From positions 36,802,002 through 36,866,001 of the forward strand of contig OX439046.1 in NCBI GenBank assembly GCA_949317995.1: a stretch of 64,000 bases of DNA, in the 5' to 3' direction. The stretch's first letter is position 1. Each line of letters begins with the position of its first letter. The notes beneath the pieces were generated by a model. The model was not told where the DNA came from, made no database searches, and was given only the letters and a program-made list of their open reading frames with translations. Shown piece by piece: positions 37,371-47,311 of this stretch. The DNA comes from Acholoe squamosa (taxonomy: Eukaryota; Annelida; Polychaeta; Phyllodocida; Polynoidae). The position numbers were made by a program, and so were the translations under genes.

Positions 37371-38431
37371 AAAAAGATGTCCTCAGGTTTTACACAGATC
37401 CTAAACAACCTGGAAGTTTCACCAGTGTATCTAAACTTCAACGTCATCACTTCAAGAAAACAAAGAAAAAAAACATAGAACAAGCTTTGGAAGATGTAGA
37501 CGCTTACACCAGACACAAACCTTACAAGAGAAGATTTCCAAGAAGAAAAACACAAACATGGGGGATAGACAAACAGTGGCAACTCGACCTCATAGACATG
37601 CGAGAATTTTCAAAGGAAAACAAAGGATACCAGTACATTCTAGCGGGAATAGATGTTTTTTCAAGGTATGGTTTTGGACAACCTGTGAAAAGTAAGAGAG
37701 CTGATGACGTGACAGAGGCTTTCAAAAAAATGAGCACAGAAAGAAAACCTCAACAAATTCAAACTGACAAGGGCAAAGAGTTTGTCAACAAAATTTTCAA
37801 AAAACACTGTGAAGATCAAGAAATCAATTTTTTCACAGGAGAGAACGACGACGTGAAGTGTGCCTTAGCCGAAAGGTTCAACTCTACTTTACAAGGAAAA
37901 ATGTGGAGATGTTTCTCTCATTTCAATAACTACAAATGGATTGACTTGCTGCCCGACTTGGTTAAGTCCTACAATTTGACTTACCACAAAACCTTAGGAG
38001 CTGCCCCTTCAGACATAAATAAAGACAACTCTGAAGTCTTGTTCTACAGGTTGTACGATCAACCTCAAAAGAAAAAAGTTCCTGTCCTTCAGTTGAAGAG
38101 AAAAAATCAAGTGCGAATGTTGAAAACAAAGAAAACATTTAACAGAGGGTACGAACCTAACTGGACTGAGGAAATATACACAGTCGACAACATTTCGCCC
38201 AAAGGGTACAACCTGAAAGATCTCCTTGGAGAAGAGATAAAAGGAAGCTTCTACGAACCTGAAGTTCAGAAGGTGCAAGTCCGTCACGGAAGATGCTACA
38301 ACATAGAAAAAATAGTAAAATACAGAGGAAAAGGCAAGAAAAGAGAAGCCTTGATCAAGTGGAAGGGTTATGGAGACAAGTTTAACTCTTGGGAACCTGT
38401 CAAGAACATAAACAAATGGCGTTTACCTTAA
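37352..38431 (+). CDS. Polinton integrase with chromodomain
   Basis: Retroviral-type DDE integrase that inserts the element and makes the 6-bp duplication. In 359 codons the catalytic triad is D79 (WQLDLIDM), D139 (QTDKGKEF) and E174 (ALAERFNSTL), a D-35-E spacing. An N-terminal RHHF/Lys-rich region precedes the core. A C-terminal chromodomain (YNIEKIVKYRGK ... EALIKWKGYG ... SWEPVKNI, about 315-352) would read methylated histone tails and guide insertion. Its end overlaps the penton gene by 16 bp. Intact. Confidence 0.96.
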   Translation: MAHKALKKDVLRFYTDPKQPGSFTSVSKLQRHHFKKTKKKNIEQALEDVDAYTRHKPYKRRFPRRKTQTWGIDKQWQLDLIDMREFSKENKGYQYILAGIDVFSRYGFGQPVKSKRADDVTEAFKKMSTERKPQQIQTDKGKEFVNKIFKKHCEDQEINFFTGENDDVKCALAERFNSTLQGKMWRCFSHFNNYKWIDLLPDLVKSYNLTYHKTLGAAPSDINKDNSEVLFYRLYDQPQKKKVPVLQLKRKNQVRMLKTKKTFNRGYEPNWTEEIYTVDNISPKGYNLKDLLGEEIKGSFYEPEVQKVQVRHGRCYNIEKIVKYRGKGKKREALIKWKGYGDKFNSWEPVKNINKWRLP

Positions 38432-39753
38432 CTTTACCTAGTAACTCATCTATGAACGTTTTTCCTGACAACACTTTAACTAGTTACAATACAATTTTGG
38501 CAGAATACATTAACTCTCCTACTCAGTTAGAGTGTGCTCTTCAAGAAATAACCTGTCCTACCACGTGGTACAACGTCAAAGAAGAACCCATTCTCTTGGT
38601 ACAGGGAGAAAACGACCTGACAAACAACCTCCGCTCTGTAGTAGCTTTATTAAACAAACGCAGAAGAGAATTTTTTCCTCTGGAAAAACCAGGAGCCCAT
38701 AGTGTCTTCAGTAGAGCTTCAAGCTCTACATCAAATTTATCAGCCCAATCTGCTTTGAAGAGAGGAGTAAAAATAACAAAAAACCTATGTCATGTCAACC
38801 CTGTGGGATCGACTGAAACCATTCCTCCTGCTGGTCCTGAAAGTGAAAGTCCACCAACTCCTGCTGCTGCGACTGAGACGCCATCTGGAGGATTCACTTC
38901 TAACCAACCCATGCCAGAGAAGGAGGAAAAGGAAGAGGAGGAGGATGAGGGGGAGCGTGACACGGCAGGCAGAGAGAAAAGGGAGATATCGTCAGCTGTG
39001 GCTGAAGTGATGTCTATGGATGACAGGGAAAAAAGGTCTCTTTCTTTTTTTGAAGAAAAGGCCGTCTTCACAGACTCTGCTAATGTTTCTCCTCTCTCTC
39101 CCAGTCAGTTACAGGCTGTGAAAATATGTACACGCTTCAAGGAAATTAGCAGATACCTGTCTAAGTATTACTTCAAGGAAGGTAGTATCTACAATATGTT
39201 TGCCTTAGAAGGTGTGAACCTGGAAAGCAACTCAGAGTTGATAGGATACTTGAACAGGACCATAAATAAACTACAGAGCATGTTGGTGAGAAAACTAAGA
39301 AACTACAGGAAAAACAACAAAGCCACCGTGTTTCACTACAACAAATACACAATGAAAAGTGTAGTTTCCTTGCCTCCTGGTGTGGTCATGCAACTCCCAG
39401 AAAACTTAGGGAAACAATTAGGTTTCGACGGAAGTGTTTTCCTAAGTGGAAAAACACAAAGCCCCTACGTGGTAGACCTTCAGTACAAAAGTCGATGTGC
39501 TTTCGTGTACTCTGACATAGTTAAGCACAGTCTTGTGGGTGACTCTAAAGCACCCCTTCTGAGGCAAATCAACATAAATCGCTACAACGGTGACATGCAA
39601 ACCATAAGTTTCCAGAACTTGATATATCTGCCAGTCACTAAAACCACCTTCAGACAGATAGGGATATACTTAAGAGACAAGACTGGGGAACCGATACCAT
39701 TTGAAAGCGGATCAGTGTCGGTGGTACTTGCCTTCAGACCTCTTCAAGGATAG
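38416..39753 (+). CDS. Polinton penton (minor capsid) protein
   Basis: 446 codons from MAFTLTLPSNSSMN; this start overlaps the integrase end, and an upstream in-frame ATG inside the integrase gene is less likely. The opening TLPSNSSM...NTLTSYNTIL and LECALQEITCPTTWYNV blocks are typical of the single-jelly-roll penton of Polintons. A long acidic, Pro/Ser/Glu-rich insert lies at about residues 130-210. The C-terminal block (FRQIGIYLRDKTGEPIPFES) also fits. It would form the fivefold vertices. Intact. Confidence 0.85.
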   Translation: MAFTLTLPSNSSMNVFPDNTLTSYNTILAEYINSPTQLECALQEITCPTTWYNVKEEPILLVQGENDLTNNLRSVVALLNKRRREFFPLEKPGAHSVFSRASSSTSNLSAQSALKRGVKITKNLCHVNPVGSTETIPPAGPESESPPTPAAATETPSGGFTSNQPMPEKEEKEEEEDEGERDTAGREKREISSAVAEVMSMDDREKRSLSFFEEKAVFTDSANVSPLSPSQLQAVKICTRFKEISRYLSKYYFKEGSIYNMFALEGVNLESNSELIGYLNRTINKLQSMLVRKLRNYRKNNKATVFHYNKYTMKSVVSLPPGVVMQLPENLGKQLGFDGSVFLSGKTQSPYVVDLQYKSRCAFVYSDIVKHSLVGDSKAPLLRQININRYNGDMQTISFQNLIYLPVTKTTFRQIGIYLRDKTGEPIPFESGSVSVVLAFRPLQG

Positions 39754-39765
39754 GAGTATATTACC

Positions 39766-40236
39766 ATGCTTCACTACTATGGAACACCTCCATACCTGGC
39801 CCCTAGGGGTCAGTACGCTGAATACTACAGAAAATCACAGTTTGGGAACGGTGCTTTACCAGCGTACGGTGGCAGGGGAAGACAAAGAGGGCACGGACTT
39901 GGTTCGTTAATAGGTGGTTTACTGAGAGGAGCTGTTCCCCTCTTAAGTAAAATAGGACGCTCAGCTGCCAAATCTGCAGGCAAAGCCTTGCTTACTACAG
40001 GAGCTGGAGTCTTGTCCGACGTGGTATCAGGAAAAGGCTTCAAGAAAAGTGTAGTTAGGAGAAGTAAAGCAACAGGGAAGAACTTACTCAAAAGGGCTGC
40101 TTCTTCTGCTCAAGGATACATAAGAGGTACATCTGAACCTCCTCCAGTCAAACGACGAGCAACCGGCAAGCGCGGAGGACGTAAGGGGCAACGCGGCAGA
40201 GGTAGAGGACAAGCTAGAGGAAGGACCTTGTTCTAG
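39766..40236 (+). CDS. Polinton pVI-like minor capsid/core protein
   Basis: 156 codons. A Gly/Tyr-rich start is followed by an amphipathic helix region (GLGSLIGGLLRGAVPLLSKI, then SAAKSAGKALLTTGAGVLSD) and a strongly basic Gly/Arg tail (KRGGRKGQRGRGRGQARGR). This matches adenovirus pVI/pX-like Polinton proteins, which lie under the capsid and bind DNA or disrupt membranes. It sits between penton and major capsid, its usual place. Confidence 0.85.
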   Translation: MLHYYGTPPYLAPRGQYAEYYRKSQFGNGALPAYGGRGRQRGHGLGSLIGGLLRGAVPLLSKIGRSAAKSAGKALLTTGAGVLSDVVSGKGFKKSVVRRSKATGKNLLKRAASSAQGYIRGTSEPPPVKRRATGKRGGRKGQRGRGRGQARGRTLF

Positions 40237-40238
40237 TC

Positions 40239-41555
40239 ATGAGTCTCCTTCATCCCAAGGGTCAGGTATGTGCAGTAGGTGAACTAGACCTACACGCCTT
40301 GCCTGTCACTCAAAAGGACATATTAAAGTGTCAAAAAATAACCAAAACTACCAACAATGCCCTGACTCCACACACTGAATCATTTGACTTCACCTTCGAA
40401 CCAAGCAACCTGTACACAGACCTCTCAGAAACTGAGCTGTACATGGAACTGGAAGCCGTGGCGGCAGACGGAACAACTCACCTTGCCGTGGGCATAGAAG
40501 CTGCTCCAGTCAACAACTTGGCACACGCTCTCTTTGCTTCCTGTCAGTTGTTGATAAATGGGGAGAAAGTCACCGGCAACAATGAAGACTATGGTCTCAA
40601 GGCCTACATTTTGGACACAATTTGTTGCAACAAAGAAGACAAAGAGACTCGGTTGAAAGGGTGTCAAAAGTACATGAAAGACACCTGTGGTCACATGGAA
40701 GCCAGAGCGGGCGAAAATGCTGGATGGACGGCACGGAGAGCAGAGTTCAGTGCCCGCAACAAACATGCCTTAGTAATGAAGCCGCACCTGGATTTAATTA
40801 AACAGTGCAAGGTGCTGCCTCCGAACTGTGAAATCAAGTTCATATTCGAAAAAAATCAGCCCAATTACTACATGATGCAAGCAGCCGATCAAAACTACTG
40901 GGTCAAAATCACCAAAGCTGAAATGACACTTCTCCAAAAATGTGTCGACGACGAGGTGGTGAAAACTCATGTCAGCAGTGTCAGGAATCCACATTGGGGC
41001 CCTTTCAACTATCACATAGCCAGGTGTAAAGTAACTAAACACACTTTGGATGGCGGCTCACAAGACTACAGTTGGACTCAACCTGACACTACTCAGATCC
41101 CCACCAGGATAGTCTTGTGTATGATAAAGGAAACAGCAGCTGCTGGGACTAAGACAGAAAATCCTTTCAACTGCAGGCATTTCAACGTGAAGGAAATATG
41201 CGTGAGATATGACGATCAAAAGTTTGAGTTGAAGACCGACTTCGAAACAGGCAACTGCATCAGAGCCTACAGTCAAATGTTCATAGACAGTGGGCTGTCG
41301 GCTTTGGGGCAAGACTGTGGCATAACTTTGGAAGATTTCAAAGATGGGTATTCCTTCTTTGTTTTCGACCTCACCCCAGACAGAGCACCTGAAGACAGTC
41401 GTATAAATCTCATCAAGCAAGGAAAGCTGGGCATTTCCCTTAGGTTTGCCGCCCCGACTACTCATGCCATATCTGCCGTCTTGTGTTCCTTCTACGACAA
41501 CAACATCCAACTGACGGCTGACTGTCTTCCTGTCACAGACTACCACATGAACTGA
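40239..41555 (+). CDS. Polinton major capsid protein (double jelly-roll)
   Basis: 438 codons, 2 bp after the previous stop. Its size, its place between the pVI-like protein and the protease, and blocks such as ESFDFTFEPSNLYTDLSETE, AHALFASCQLLINGEKV and CEIKFIFEKNQPNYYM are those of the Polinton hexon-like capsid protein. It would form trimers that make the shell. No break seen. Confidence 0.9.
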   Translation: MSLLHPKGQVCAVGELDLHALPVTQKDILKCQKITKTTNNALTPHTESFDFTFEPSNLYTDLSETELYMELEAVAADGTTHLAVGIEAAPVNNLAHALFASCQLLINGEKVTGNNEDYGLKAYILDTICCNKEDKETRLKGCQKYMKDTCGHMEARAGENAGWTARRAEFSARNKHALVMKPHLDLIKQCKVLPPNCEIKFIFEKNQPNYYMMQAADQNYWVKITKAEMTLLQKCVDDEVVKTHVSSVRNPHWGPFNYHIARCKVTKHTLDGGSQDYSWTQPDTTQIPTRIVLCMIKETAAAGTKTENPFNCRHFNVKEICVRYDDQKFELKTDFETGNCIRAYSQMFIDSGLSALGQDCGITLEDFKDGYSFFVFDLTPDRAPEDSRINLIKQGKLGISLRFAAPTTHAISAVLCSFYDNNIQLTADCLPVTDYHMN

Positions 41556-41562
41556 GAAAAAA

Positions 41563-42027
41563 ATGAGAACTTCAGACATAACAGGTGCACTGGGAAACCA
41601 TCCACACACAAGGCGTTTCTACCTGGGAACTTTTGCCAGTAATCAATGTCCTAAAAAACCAATTCCCTCTACATGTTTCGTCAGTAACACAGATCCAAGC
41701 TCTAAACCTGGTCAGCACTGGGTGGCATTTTACGTTTCTCATAACGGGAATGTATTCTACTTTGATCCCTATGGCTTACCTCCATTTACTATATATCACC
41801 AGAGGTTCATGCAAAAGTCGTCAGATGGTCACGGGTCGTTCAGCAGAAAACAAGTGCAAAACTTTTACGCTAAAACGTGTGGAGCCCACTGCATTAACTT
41901 CCTCATAGAAACATGTCGGACCAAGGACCCACACCACACTGTGAAAAGGTTTTCTCAGGTCCCCTTCAACTTAATGGACAAAATAGTCAGGCCCTTGCTG
42001 AGAAAAAGAGAGAAGAAGAGGCAATGA
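41563..42027 (+). CDS. Polinton maturation protease (adenain/Ulp1 type)
   Basis: 154-codon cysteine protease. The catalytic layout matches adenain: His in GQHWVAFYV (about residue 52), Asp in FYFDPYG (68) and Cys in KTCGAHCINF (110). It would process virion proteins during maturation; the same fold cuts SUMO in the host Ulp/SENP family. It shares the ATGA overlap at 42024-42027 with the next gene. Intact. Confidence 0.93.
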   Translation: MRTSDITGALGNHPHTRRFYLGTFASNQCPKKPIPSTCFVSNTDPSSKPGQHWVAFYVSHNGNVFYFDPYGLPPFTIYHQRFMQKSSDGHGSFSRKQVQNFYAKTCGAHCINFLIETCRTKDPHHTVKRFSQVPFNLMDKIVRPLLRKREKKRQ

Positions 42028-42338
42028 ATTTCGAGATGAGTCCAGAAGAAGTAGCAGTCAAAGCAGACGTGAGCAATCTTTTGGTGAAAGGGAAAGTTAA
42101 ACGTGAACTGGACGTGATAGACGGGCTTCAGAGCACGGCGGAAGTAATAGACAAGATTCTCATGATCATGGCCGAGTTAATGGACAAAGTGGTAGCCCTG
42201 GAGGAGAACGACATAGGAAGAAAGGCCTTGAAGGATTTAATGGAGAGAATGCGGGCCTTAGAGGACCGTAGTCAAAGTCCTACTCCAGCCAAGACCGGGT
42301 GCAGTTGGTACTGCAACAAGAATTCATTTTCCATATAA
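42024..42338 (+). CDS. Small coiled-coil Polinton protein
   Basis: 104 codons from MNFEMSPEEV; its ATG overlaps the protease stop as ATGA, which argues for this start over an upstream ATG at 41913 inside the protease. Heptad-like Leu/Ile/Met spacing (VIDKILMIMAELMDKVVALE) predicts a coiled coil. It ends CSWYCNKNSFSI. It is the last gene before the right terminal repeat. Function unknown; perhaps a capsid cement or scaffold protein. Confidence 0.7.
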   Translation: MNFEMSPEEVAVKADVSNLLVKGKVKRELDVIDGLQSTAEVIDKILMIMAELMDKVVALEENDIGRKALKDLMERMRALEDRSQSPTPAKTGCSWYCNKNSFSI

Positions 42339-42409
42339 CATCCATGTACTCTGCTTGCAAGCATATCTGATTATAATGATTCATACCTAGCATGTACTCT
42401 GATAGGAAG

Positions 42410-42419
42410 AAAAAATAAA
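42410..42419 (+). terminator. Polyadenylation signal at the right end of the Polinton
   Basis: AAAAAATAAAAAG lies about 75 bp after the last stop and just outside the right terminal repeat, suiting the end of the right-arm transcription unit. Confidence 0.45.
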
Positions 42420-42437
42420 AAGATTGAATTAAAAAAC

Positions 42438-42870
42438 CGAGTTGTGTCTTTGTTGCATTTAATCTCATATCAAAATAATGAGTCATAAGTATTGCGTAAA
42501 TCCATAGGAACATTGCATCAGAAAATGAGTCATGGTTATTGTGTAATTTCTTTCAAGGATTGCACAATACACCCTCATACGTAGGTCATACGTTTTTGCA
42601 AGTAGGTTAGTAGGTCACTTCCGGTTTGCAAGTAGGTCAACCCTAGGTATTGCACAATTCTTTTAATTTATGCAACTAGGTCAGGTCACTAGGTCAAATG
42701 GAATCCAGCTCTCTGATTGGTCGAAAAAACTAGGTCATAACCTTATGACGTCACTTCCTATCAAATCCAGCCATCTGATTGGTTAAAACTAGGTCACTTC
42801 CGGTCTACCAGTAGGTCATGACCTAGTTAGTAGCTAATCCATTGCGCTCAGTTTGCATGTATATGCTACT
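42438..42870 (-). repeat. Polinton right terminal inverted repeat
   Basis: Inverse of 24500-24925, with the outer 330 bp nearly identical. It ends ATATGCTACT, followed by the ACCGGG duplication. Confidence 0.95.
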
Positions 42871-43204
42871 ACCGGGGGACCTAGTCCCAGGGGCCTAGTA
42901 TACAACAATGAAATATACAATACCCACCCTGTAGGATATATTGATTCTTTTCTTCAATCCTCCTAAATCATGGGTGTTTATAAATTTATGGAAGATGTGA
43001 AGAATGATATCGCACACTAATATCAATTGATTAAAAAATTAGAAATTTAGATTCAGACAAAATTATCAAAGGCATAAGCATGTGTAATGAAGGACACCTC
43101 TTTTGTCACTGAAACTATAGTTACAACCATGAGGACCCGGGGGAGGCACTGGTTGTTTCAAAGTAGGTAACAGGTGCCGCCTTACAGCCCACCCTCTTGA
43201 AGGT

Positions 43205-43382
43205 TGTGAAAGTTGAGAGCCCCCCTTTTCAGTCATAATGGTACCAACATCCCCCATTTTTGGCCAAAATTGTACCGACAGCCCCCATTTCCAGTCATAA
43301 TAGCACCCACAGCCCCCCTTCTTTAAGTCAAGATGCACCTGACAGCCCTTGTTTTTCAGGGTCCCAGGGTGATCGACAGCTA
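43205..43382. repeat. Degenerate CAGCCCCC tandem repeat
   Basis: Four or five imperfect units of about 36-43 bp built on CAGCCCCCNTTTYCAGTCATAATGG and variants. No gene. Confidence 0.6.
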
Positions 43383-43628
43383 CAGCCCCACATACTTGTG
43401 CTGCAGGGGATATCCAAACCATGGTAGAGTAGCCCGCCTGGGCATAAGGACTATGTGGCGTTTCTTATAGAAAACATCTAATACGCCTCATTAGGGCATT
43501 AAGTGGCTGTAAGACTTGGTTTTGGGAAGGGCAGGGGGTAATTATTCAATTGTTTGGAAATGATAATTAAAGTATGTTAATTGATCACAAAATAATCATT
43601 TACGAGCTGCTATCTGATCTGGTCAGAC

Positions 43629-43750
43629 AGGTACTCTGTAGTGATCACCCAGGCCCTCACATAATCACATAGGATTACTTCAAAGATCACTGGGTACTCT
43701 TCCTGGTCATTCTCAATAAGATGCCAAAAAGTGATCACTACAGAGTACCT
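43629..43750. mobile_element. Short hairpin element with perfect 20-bp arms
   Basis: AGGTACTCTGTAGTGATCAC (43629-43648) is repeated exactly inverted at 43731-43750. The loop is 82 bp. Probably a small MITE; the duplication was not resolved. Confidence 0.65.
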
Positions 43751-43759
43751 TTTTAACCA

Positions 43760-45330
43760 TATATTTTCAGTGTGATATTGGCAGCAAAGCGGAGCTCTGG
43801 GGCAACAAAGAGATGAGTGAGCAGCATCTGGCTGAATTGTACTTCAAGGGAGTTCACATTGTCTAGACTGTTAACTGGAATGGACGCCACTACCCGGCGG
43901 CTATGACTCAGGGAGACCCTGAGCCAATGGGGAGAAAGTAGGTCTACTGCAGCAGGAAACCGGAAGAACAGGTGTTATCAGTGTCCCGGGACCATGACCC
44001 ATGCACAGAAGGACCTTGCAATATAATCATTATTACTTTCATCCTTTCAGTGAAGAAATGGAAACTCACCATTGCTTAAGCTCCTCCTCCGTAACTGAAA
44101 AGGAAGCACAAGACAATGCTGCTAATGTTTTTATTTCACAAACTTTTCTGAGAATAGAGGCATTACATTAAATGGAGGTAGCCCCCTTATAGACTGCACA
44201 CACCAAGCACTCCTGTGATCATCTCAGGGCTTTTTTTTTCATTTAAAAAGAAAACTTATGACGAGACACTATTTCACTACATTTATACTTCACTACACGC
44301 ATAGATCAATTGCTTAATTTGTTACATTTAGGAGTTGTTTAAATGAACATTTAAAGTTTGAGATAACTGTACTATTAAACTCAAAATTAGGCTGTTTGAG
44401 TTCAAAAACAGCCTTGAATTCAGAACCCCAATATTGAACTCAAAACATTCAGGAACTGCTGGGCGCGAACCCGTACTAGAGCAGGAAAAAAAACTCAAAT
44501 ACGAACTCAAACTTTGAGGAATGCCTGATATGACGTAAAAGTAAATCATTAAGAAAAATGATTCTCTGTGCCCTCGGAAGGGGCGAAGGAAAGGGGACGG
44601 GGCAATAATGGAAAGGTCCCCTATATATGAGCCAATATAAAAGTATTGCGGCCCTCCTCAACCGAAACCCCTGCCCCAATAGGAATTTGCTTCCTACACC
44701 TCTGTCTGGGCCATAAGAAGAAACCCTGGCTCTCCTATCTAACAACTTGCATCATGGGGAAAGTTTGAAGAGTTTGTGATTATTTTATCAATTTTCTGAC
44801 AAAACAAACCATAAAATGATAAATATAGTGTGTCCTGTTTTGCATTTGTATCAAGGTTTTGGTGTAAATAGTTAAAATCAGCTATCTATAGTAAAGCCCT
44901 GTAGATTCGTTTGTCTCAGGTTTTATACATGTAACTAACTTCGACTTCTTTGGCAAGACTGCTATTAATGATTAATGCTAATCTTAAAGTGTTACAAACA
45001 ATGTTGCTGTATTATATCATCATCTCATTTTTTTCTAGGGGGCTACTTGGGCCCATTAAATGTCATCAACAGTTCATGGAAATTTAGAAAAAGGGATGCT
45101 TTAAGCCCAATTATAAGCCTTGATCAATATGCACACCTAATTATCATTACAGCAGGCACTTGAAAAGTAGCAGATTCAGCATAAATGAGATGATTCAATC
45201 AAGTTCGAGCTATATGAGGAAGAATGAGAGTAGAATTATAGAGTTCATAGCAAAAGTGTCGTTTCTGATGCTTTCTTAGAAATATTACTAAAGATGATAT
45301 GCATACAAAACCCAACACAGTCCTTTCAAA
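43760..45330. other. Intergenic, no gene recognised
   Basis: A GC-richer patch at 43780-44010, next to TTTTCAG at 43769, has short open frames with AELWGNKEMSEQHLAELYFK and RKNRCYQCPGTMTHAQ but in-frame stops. It may be the remnant of a transposase or host exon. The rest is AT-rich and unremarkable. Confidence 0.3.
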
Positions 45331-45334
45331 TTCA

Positions 45335-45470
45335 TTGTTGATGAAACTTTATTGATAAAGTTTACAAGAAGTAGATAAGAATGGTGATGTTGATTGAATA
45401 GTCATCAAGATGTAGAATGATCAATGTTTCGGCTATGGTTGGCCTTCATCAGGATGCTACATAATGATTT
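45335..45470 (+). mobile_element. Possible Penelope-like element end
   Basis: ACTTTATTGATAAAGTTTAC followed by TCAATGTTTCGGCTATGGTTGGCCTTCATCAGGATGC resembles the GTTTCGGC...GGCCTTCATCAGG segment often seen at the ends of Penelope-like retroelements. No reverse transcriptase adjoins. Low confidence. Confidence 0.3.
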
Positions 45471-45784
45471 TATGATGACTTATATTTCATTTAGGATCAA
45501 GATTCAGAATACTACTTCTTGTGTTACTAAGGTTACAATGGATGGTAGTTATGGTAATTTGGAGGTACCTCAGTCTTGTCCAGTTGATGAACTTTGTGTT
45601 AGGATCCCATGTGAAGGATGCTTGTGAGGAAAAATCTGGGTAGATTGTAGTAGAGGCAATTTCCCAACTAACACTTGAGGAAGGGCTGGTGGGTGATCCC
45701 AGGGAGGATTTCTTAGAAAGATTTATTTGATCAGCAATCATCAAAATGACAAGCTTTAAAACAAAACTATTTAATCGCTGATGT

Positions 45785-46016
45785 ACAGTGGCCCAGGAGG
45801 GCCAATATTTAGAAATGAAAAACAAAATGAAAATGCAATGAAAAAAAGAAAATCAAATTGCAAACTCAATGAAGAATGAAAAATAATTATTTAAAAATGC
45901 ATTGAAAATCAAAAATCAAATACCATTCACAAAGACAATGAAGAATGAAAAAAAAAATCCCAAATTGAAAATAAAATAAAAAATCAAATTCCATTCACAA
46001 GTCAATTCACATTGTC
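45785..46016 (+). repeat. DIRS left inverted terminal repeat
   Basis: ACAGTGGCCCAGGAGGGCCA, then AT-rich text with repeated AATGAAGAATGAAAA and CAAATACCATTCACAAAG. It matches the inverse of 51333-51660, which has one additional internal unit. Confidence 0.9.
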
Positions 46017-46203
46017 AATTGATTCTGGACAAGTAATGACGAGGTGAGTGTGCAGTCTGGCCTAACGTAGTCCAACTGACTGCGGCACCACAAGAATCAA
46101 AACCTTATTTGTATATTTCACCTCATGCTGTATATGTCCTTGTACCACTCTATGATTCTTTTAGAACGAAGCTTTCAGAGCTTTGGCAATAACACTGTCC
46201 ACT

Positions 46204-46752
46204 CTAACCCTGGTACCAAAGGGTCTGGCTAAGTACAGAAAGGCAGATAGACTGGACCAGTAGCGTATATCCTCCACACAAATGCACGAAGGCTGAGCCT
46301 GAACGCCTTAGTGAGTGAACTCCTGCTCTTTCAGTATTTAGTCCAATAGACTGAAGTAGGCGTTTCAAAAATGAAAGCAGTGATGAATATTGCAGTGGAA
46401 CTAGCCTGTTGGCATTACGGACTAGAAAAGCTGGTGCATCAGGGTCCGTGGTGGGAATATTGTCAAAGTGTCGCTTAAGCAGTGATACTGCACAAAGTGG
46501 CGAGTCTGAGGAGGCAACAACTGGTATGTAATGGACTCTTTGTCCGAACTGGATAGTTTTAGAACTTGATACTGTGATTATCATGCCCCAGCTGGTGAAT
46601 GATACTGACTTCCCCCATAAGAAATATGGTGATGCTTTTGTAGAATTGTCCACCACTAAATTCCTCTTCCTTAGAAGAGTCCTGAAGCTGGTTACTATAC
46701 ATGCCCACATGGCAAGTTGATCAGGTGCAGACAAATTAACGTTCTTGAACAT
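46204..46752 (-). CDS. DIRS tyrosine recombinase, catalytic part
   Basis: Fragment of 182 codons. It carries the recombinase C-terminal pattern with GVHSLRRSGSAF (the H-x-L-R-R-S-G block of DIRS/Ngaro recombinases) and upstream TSWGMIITVSSSKTIQFGQR. It would join the circular DNA copy into the genome. It is part of a broken element and is listed as a part only. Confidence 0.8.
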   Translation of the reverse strand: MFKNVNLSAPDQLAMWACIVTSFRTLLRKRNLVVDNSTKASPYFLWGKSVSFTSWGMIITVSSSKTIQFGQRVHYIPVVASSDSPLCAVSLLKRHFDNIPTTDPDAPAFLVRNANRLVPLQYSSLLSFLKRLLQSIGLNTERAGVHSLRRSGSAFVHLCGGYTLLVQSICLSVLSQTLWYQG

Positions 46753-46798
46753 AGCTAGCAGTTGCTATACCGATAGAGTAATCCCAATTGGTATAGGA

Positions 46799-47311
46799 TC
46801 ACCTATGAAGTCCCGACATAGTGCATTTGAACATGAAATTGGACCTTATCCAAGCGATGTCGTAACCAAAGTGAGCATTAAGGCTAATCACCAGGCTGAC
46901 ATAATTGTCAATAGTGCTATACTTCAAATCTGCTGAGAGGTACACTCTGTAGCGACATAGTGTCTTGACTGAAGTTGGCATAGCTCTTGAACCTGACAAT
47001 GTACAAAACATAATAAACCTTTTCCATTGGCTGCATTTAGTCCTCCAGGTGAAAACGCTCCAAGCGTGTGATCTGGCTACTGCTGCCTTTAAATCCAGCT
47101 CTTCACATAGCTTAGCAGCTGCTACAACATAAAGATAGTGGTAAATTATGTGGATAATACAGTACTCTAGAAAGTGCATCTGCCATGATGTTAAGTCGGC
47201 CAGGTACATGGGCTGCAACAATGTGACAGTTGTACAAGGCGGTGAGCCAAAATAGCTCCTATAAGAAGTCCATGGCCCTGGAATTTTCACTTTTACCTTT
47301 ATTTGAAGCAC
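46799..47311 (-). CDS. DIRS recombinase N-terminal (core-binding) region
   Basis: 170-codon piece with the SAM-like helical pattern seen before tyrosine recombinase catalytic domains (RTKCSQWKRFIMFCTL, PTSVKTLCRYRVYLSADLKY). It lies between the RNase H and the recombinase catalytic part. Confidence 0.65.
   Translation of the reverse strand: MLQIKVKVKIPGPWTSYRSYFGSPPCTTVTLLQPMYLADLTSWQMHFLEYCIIHIIYHYLYVVAAAKLCEELDLKAAVARSHAWSVFTWRTKCSQWKRFIMFCTLSGSRAMPTSVKTLCRYRVYLSADLKYSTIDNYVSLVISLNAHFGYDIAWIRSNFMFKCTMSGLHR

Larger units (their letters stand above)
24500..42870. mobile_element. Polinton/Maverick, 18.4 kb, nearly whole
   Basis: The ends AGTAGTATATACATGCAAAC and its inverse are flanked by a perfect 6-bp duplication, ACCGGG (24494-24499 and 42871-42876), the size Polintons make. 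Genes seen: protein-primed polB, chromodomain retroviral-type integrase, packaging ATPase, adenain-type protease, major capsid, penton and pVI-like proteins, plus accessory ORFs. Left-arm genes run on the minus strand and right-arm genes on the plus strand. The two terminal repeats are nearly identical over the first 330 bp, so the insertion is fairly recent. It looks close to whole, with about one break, in polB. The capsid set means the family is virus-like; here it is treated as an integrated fossil. Confidence 0.97.

Noticed and set aside
45487-45825. 112-codon minus-strand frame near the possible Penelope end
   Set aside because: No reverse transcriptase or GIY-YIG motif; it overlaps the DIRS border and looks like chance.
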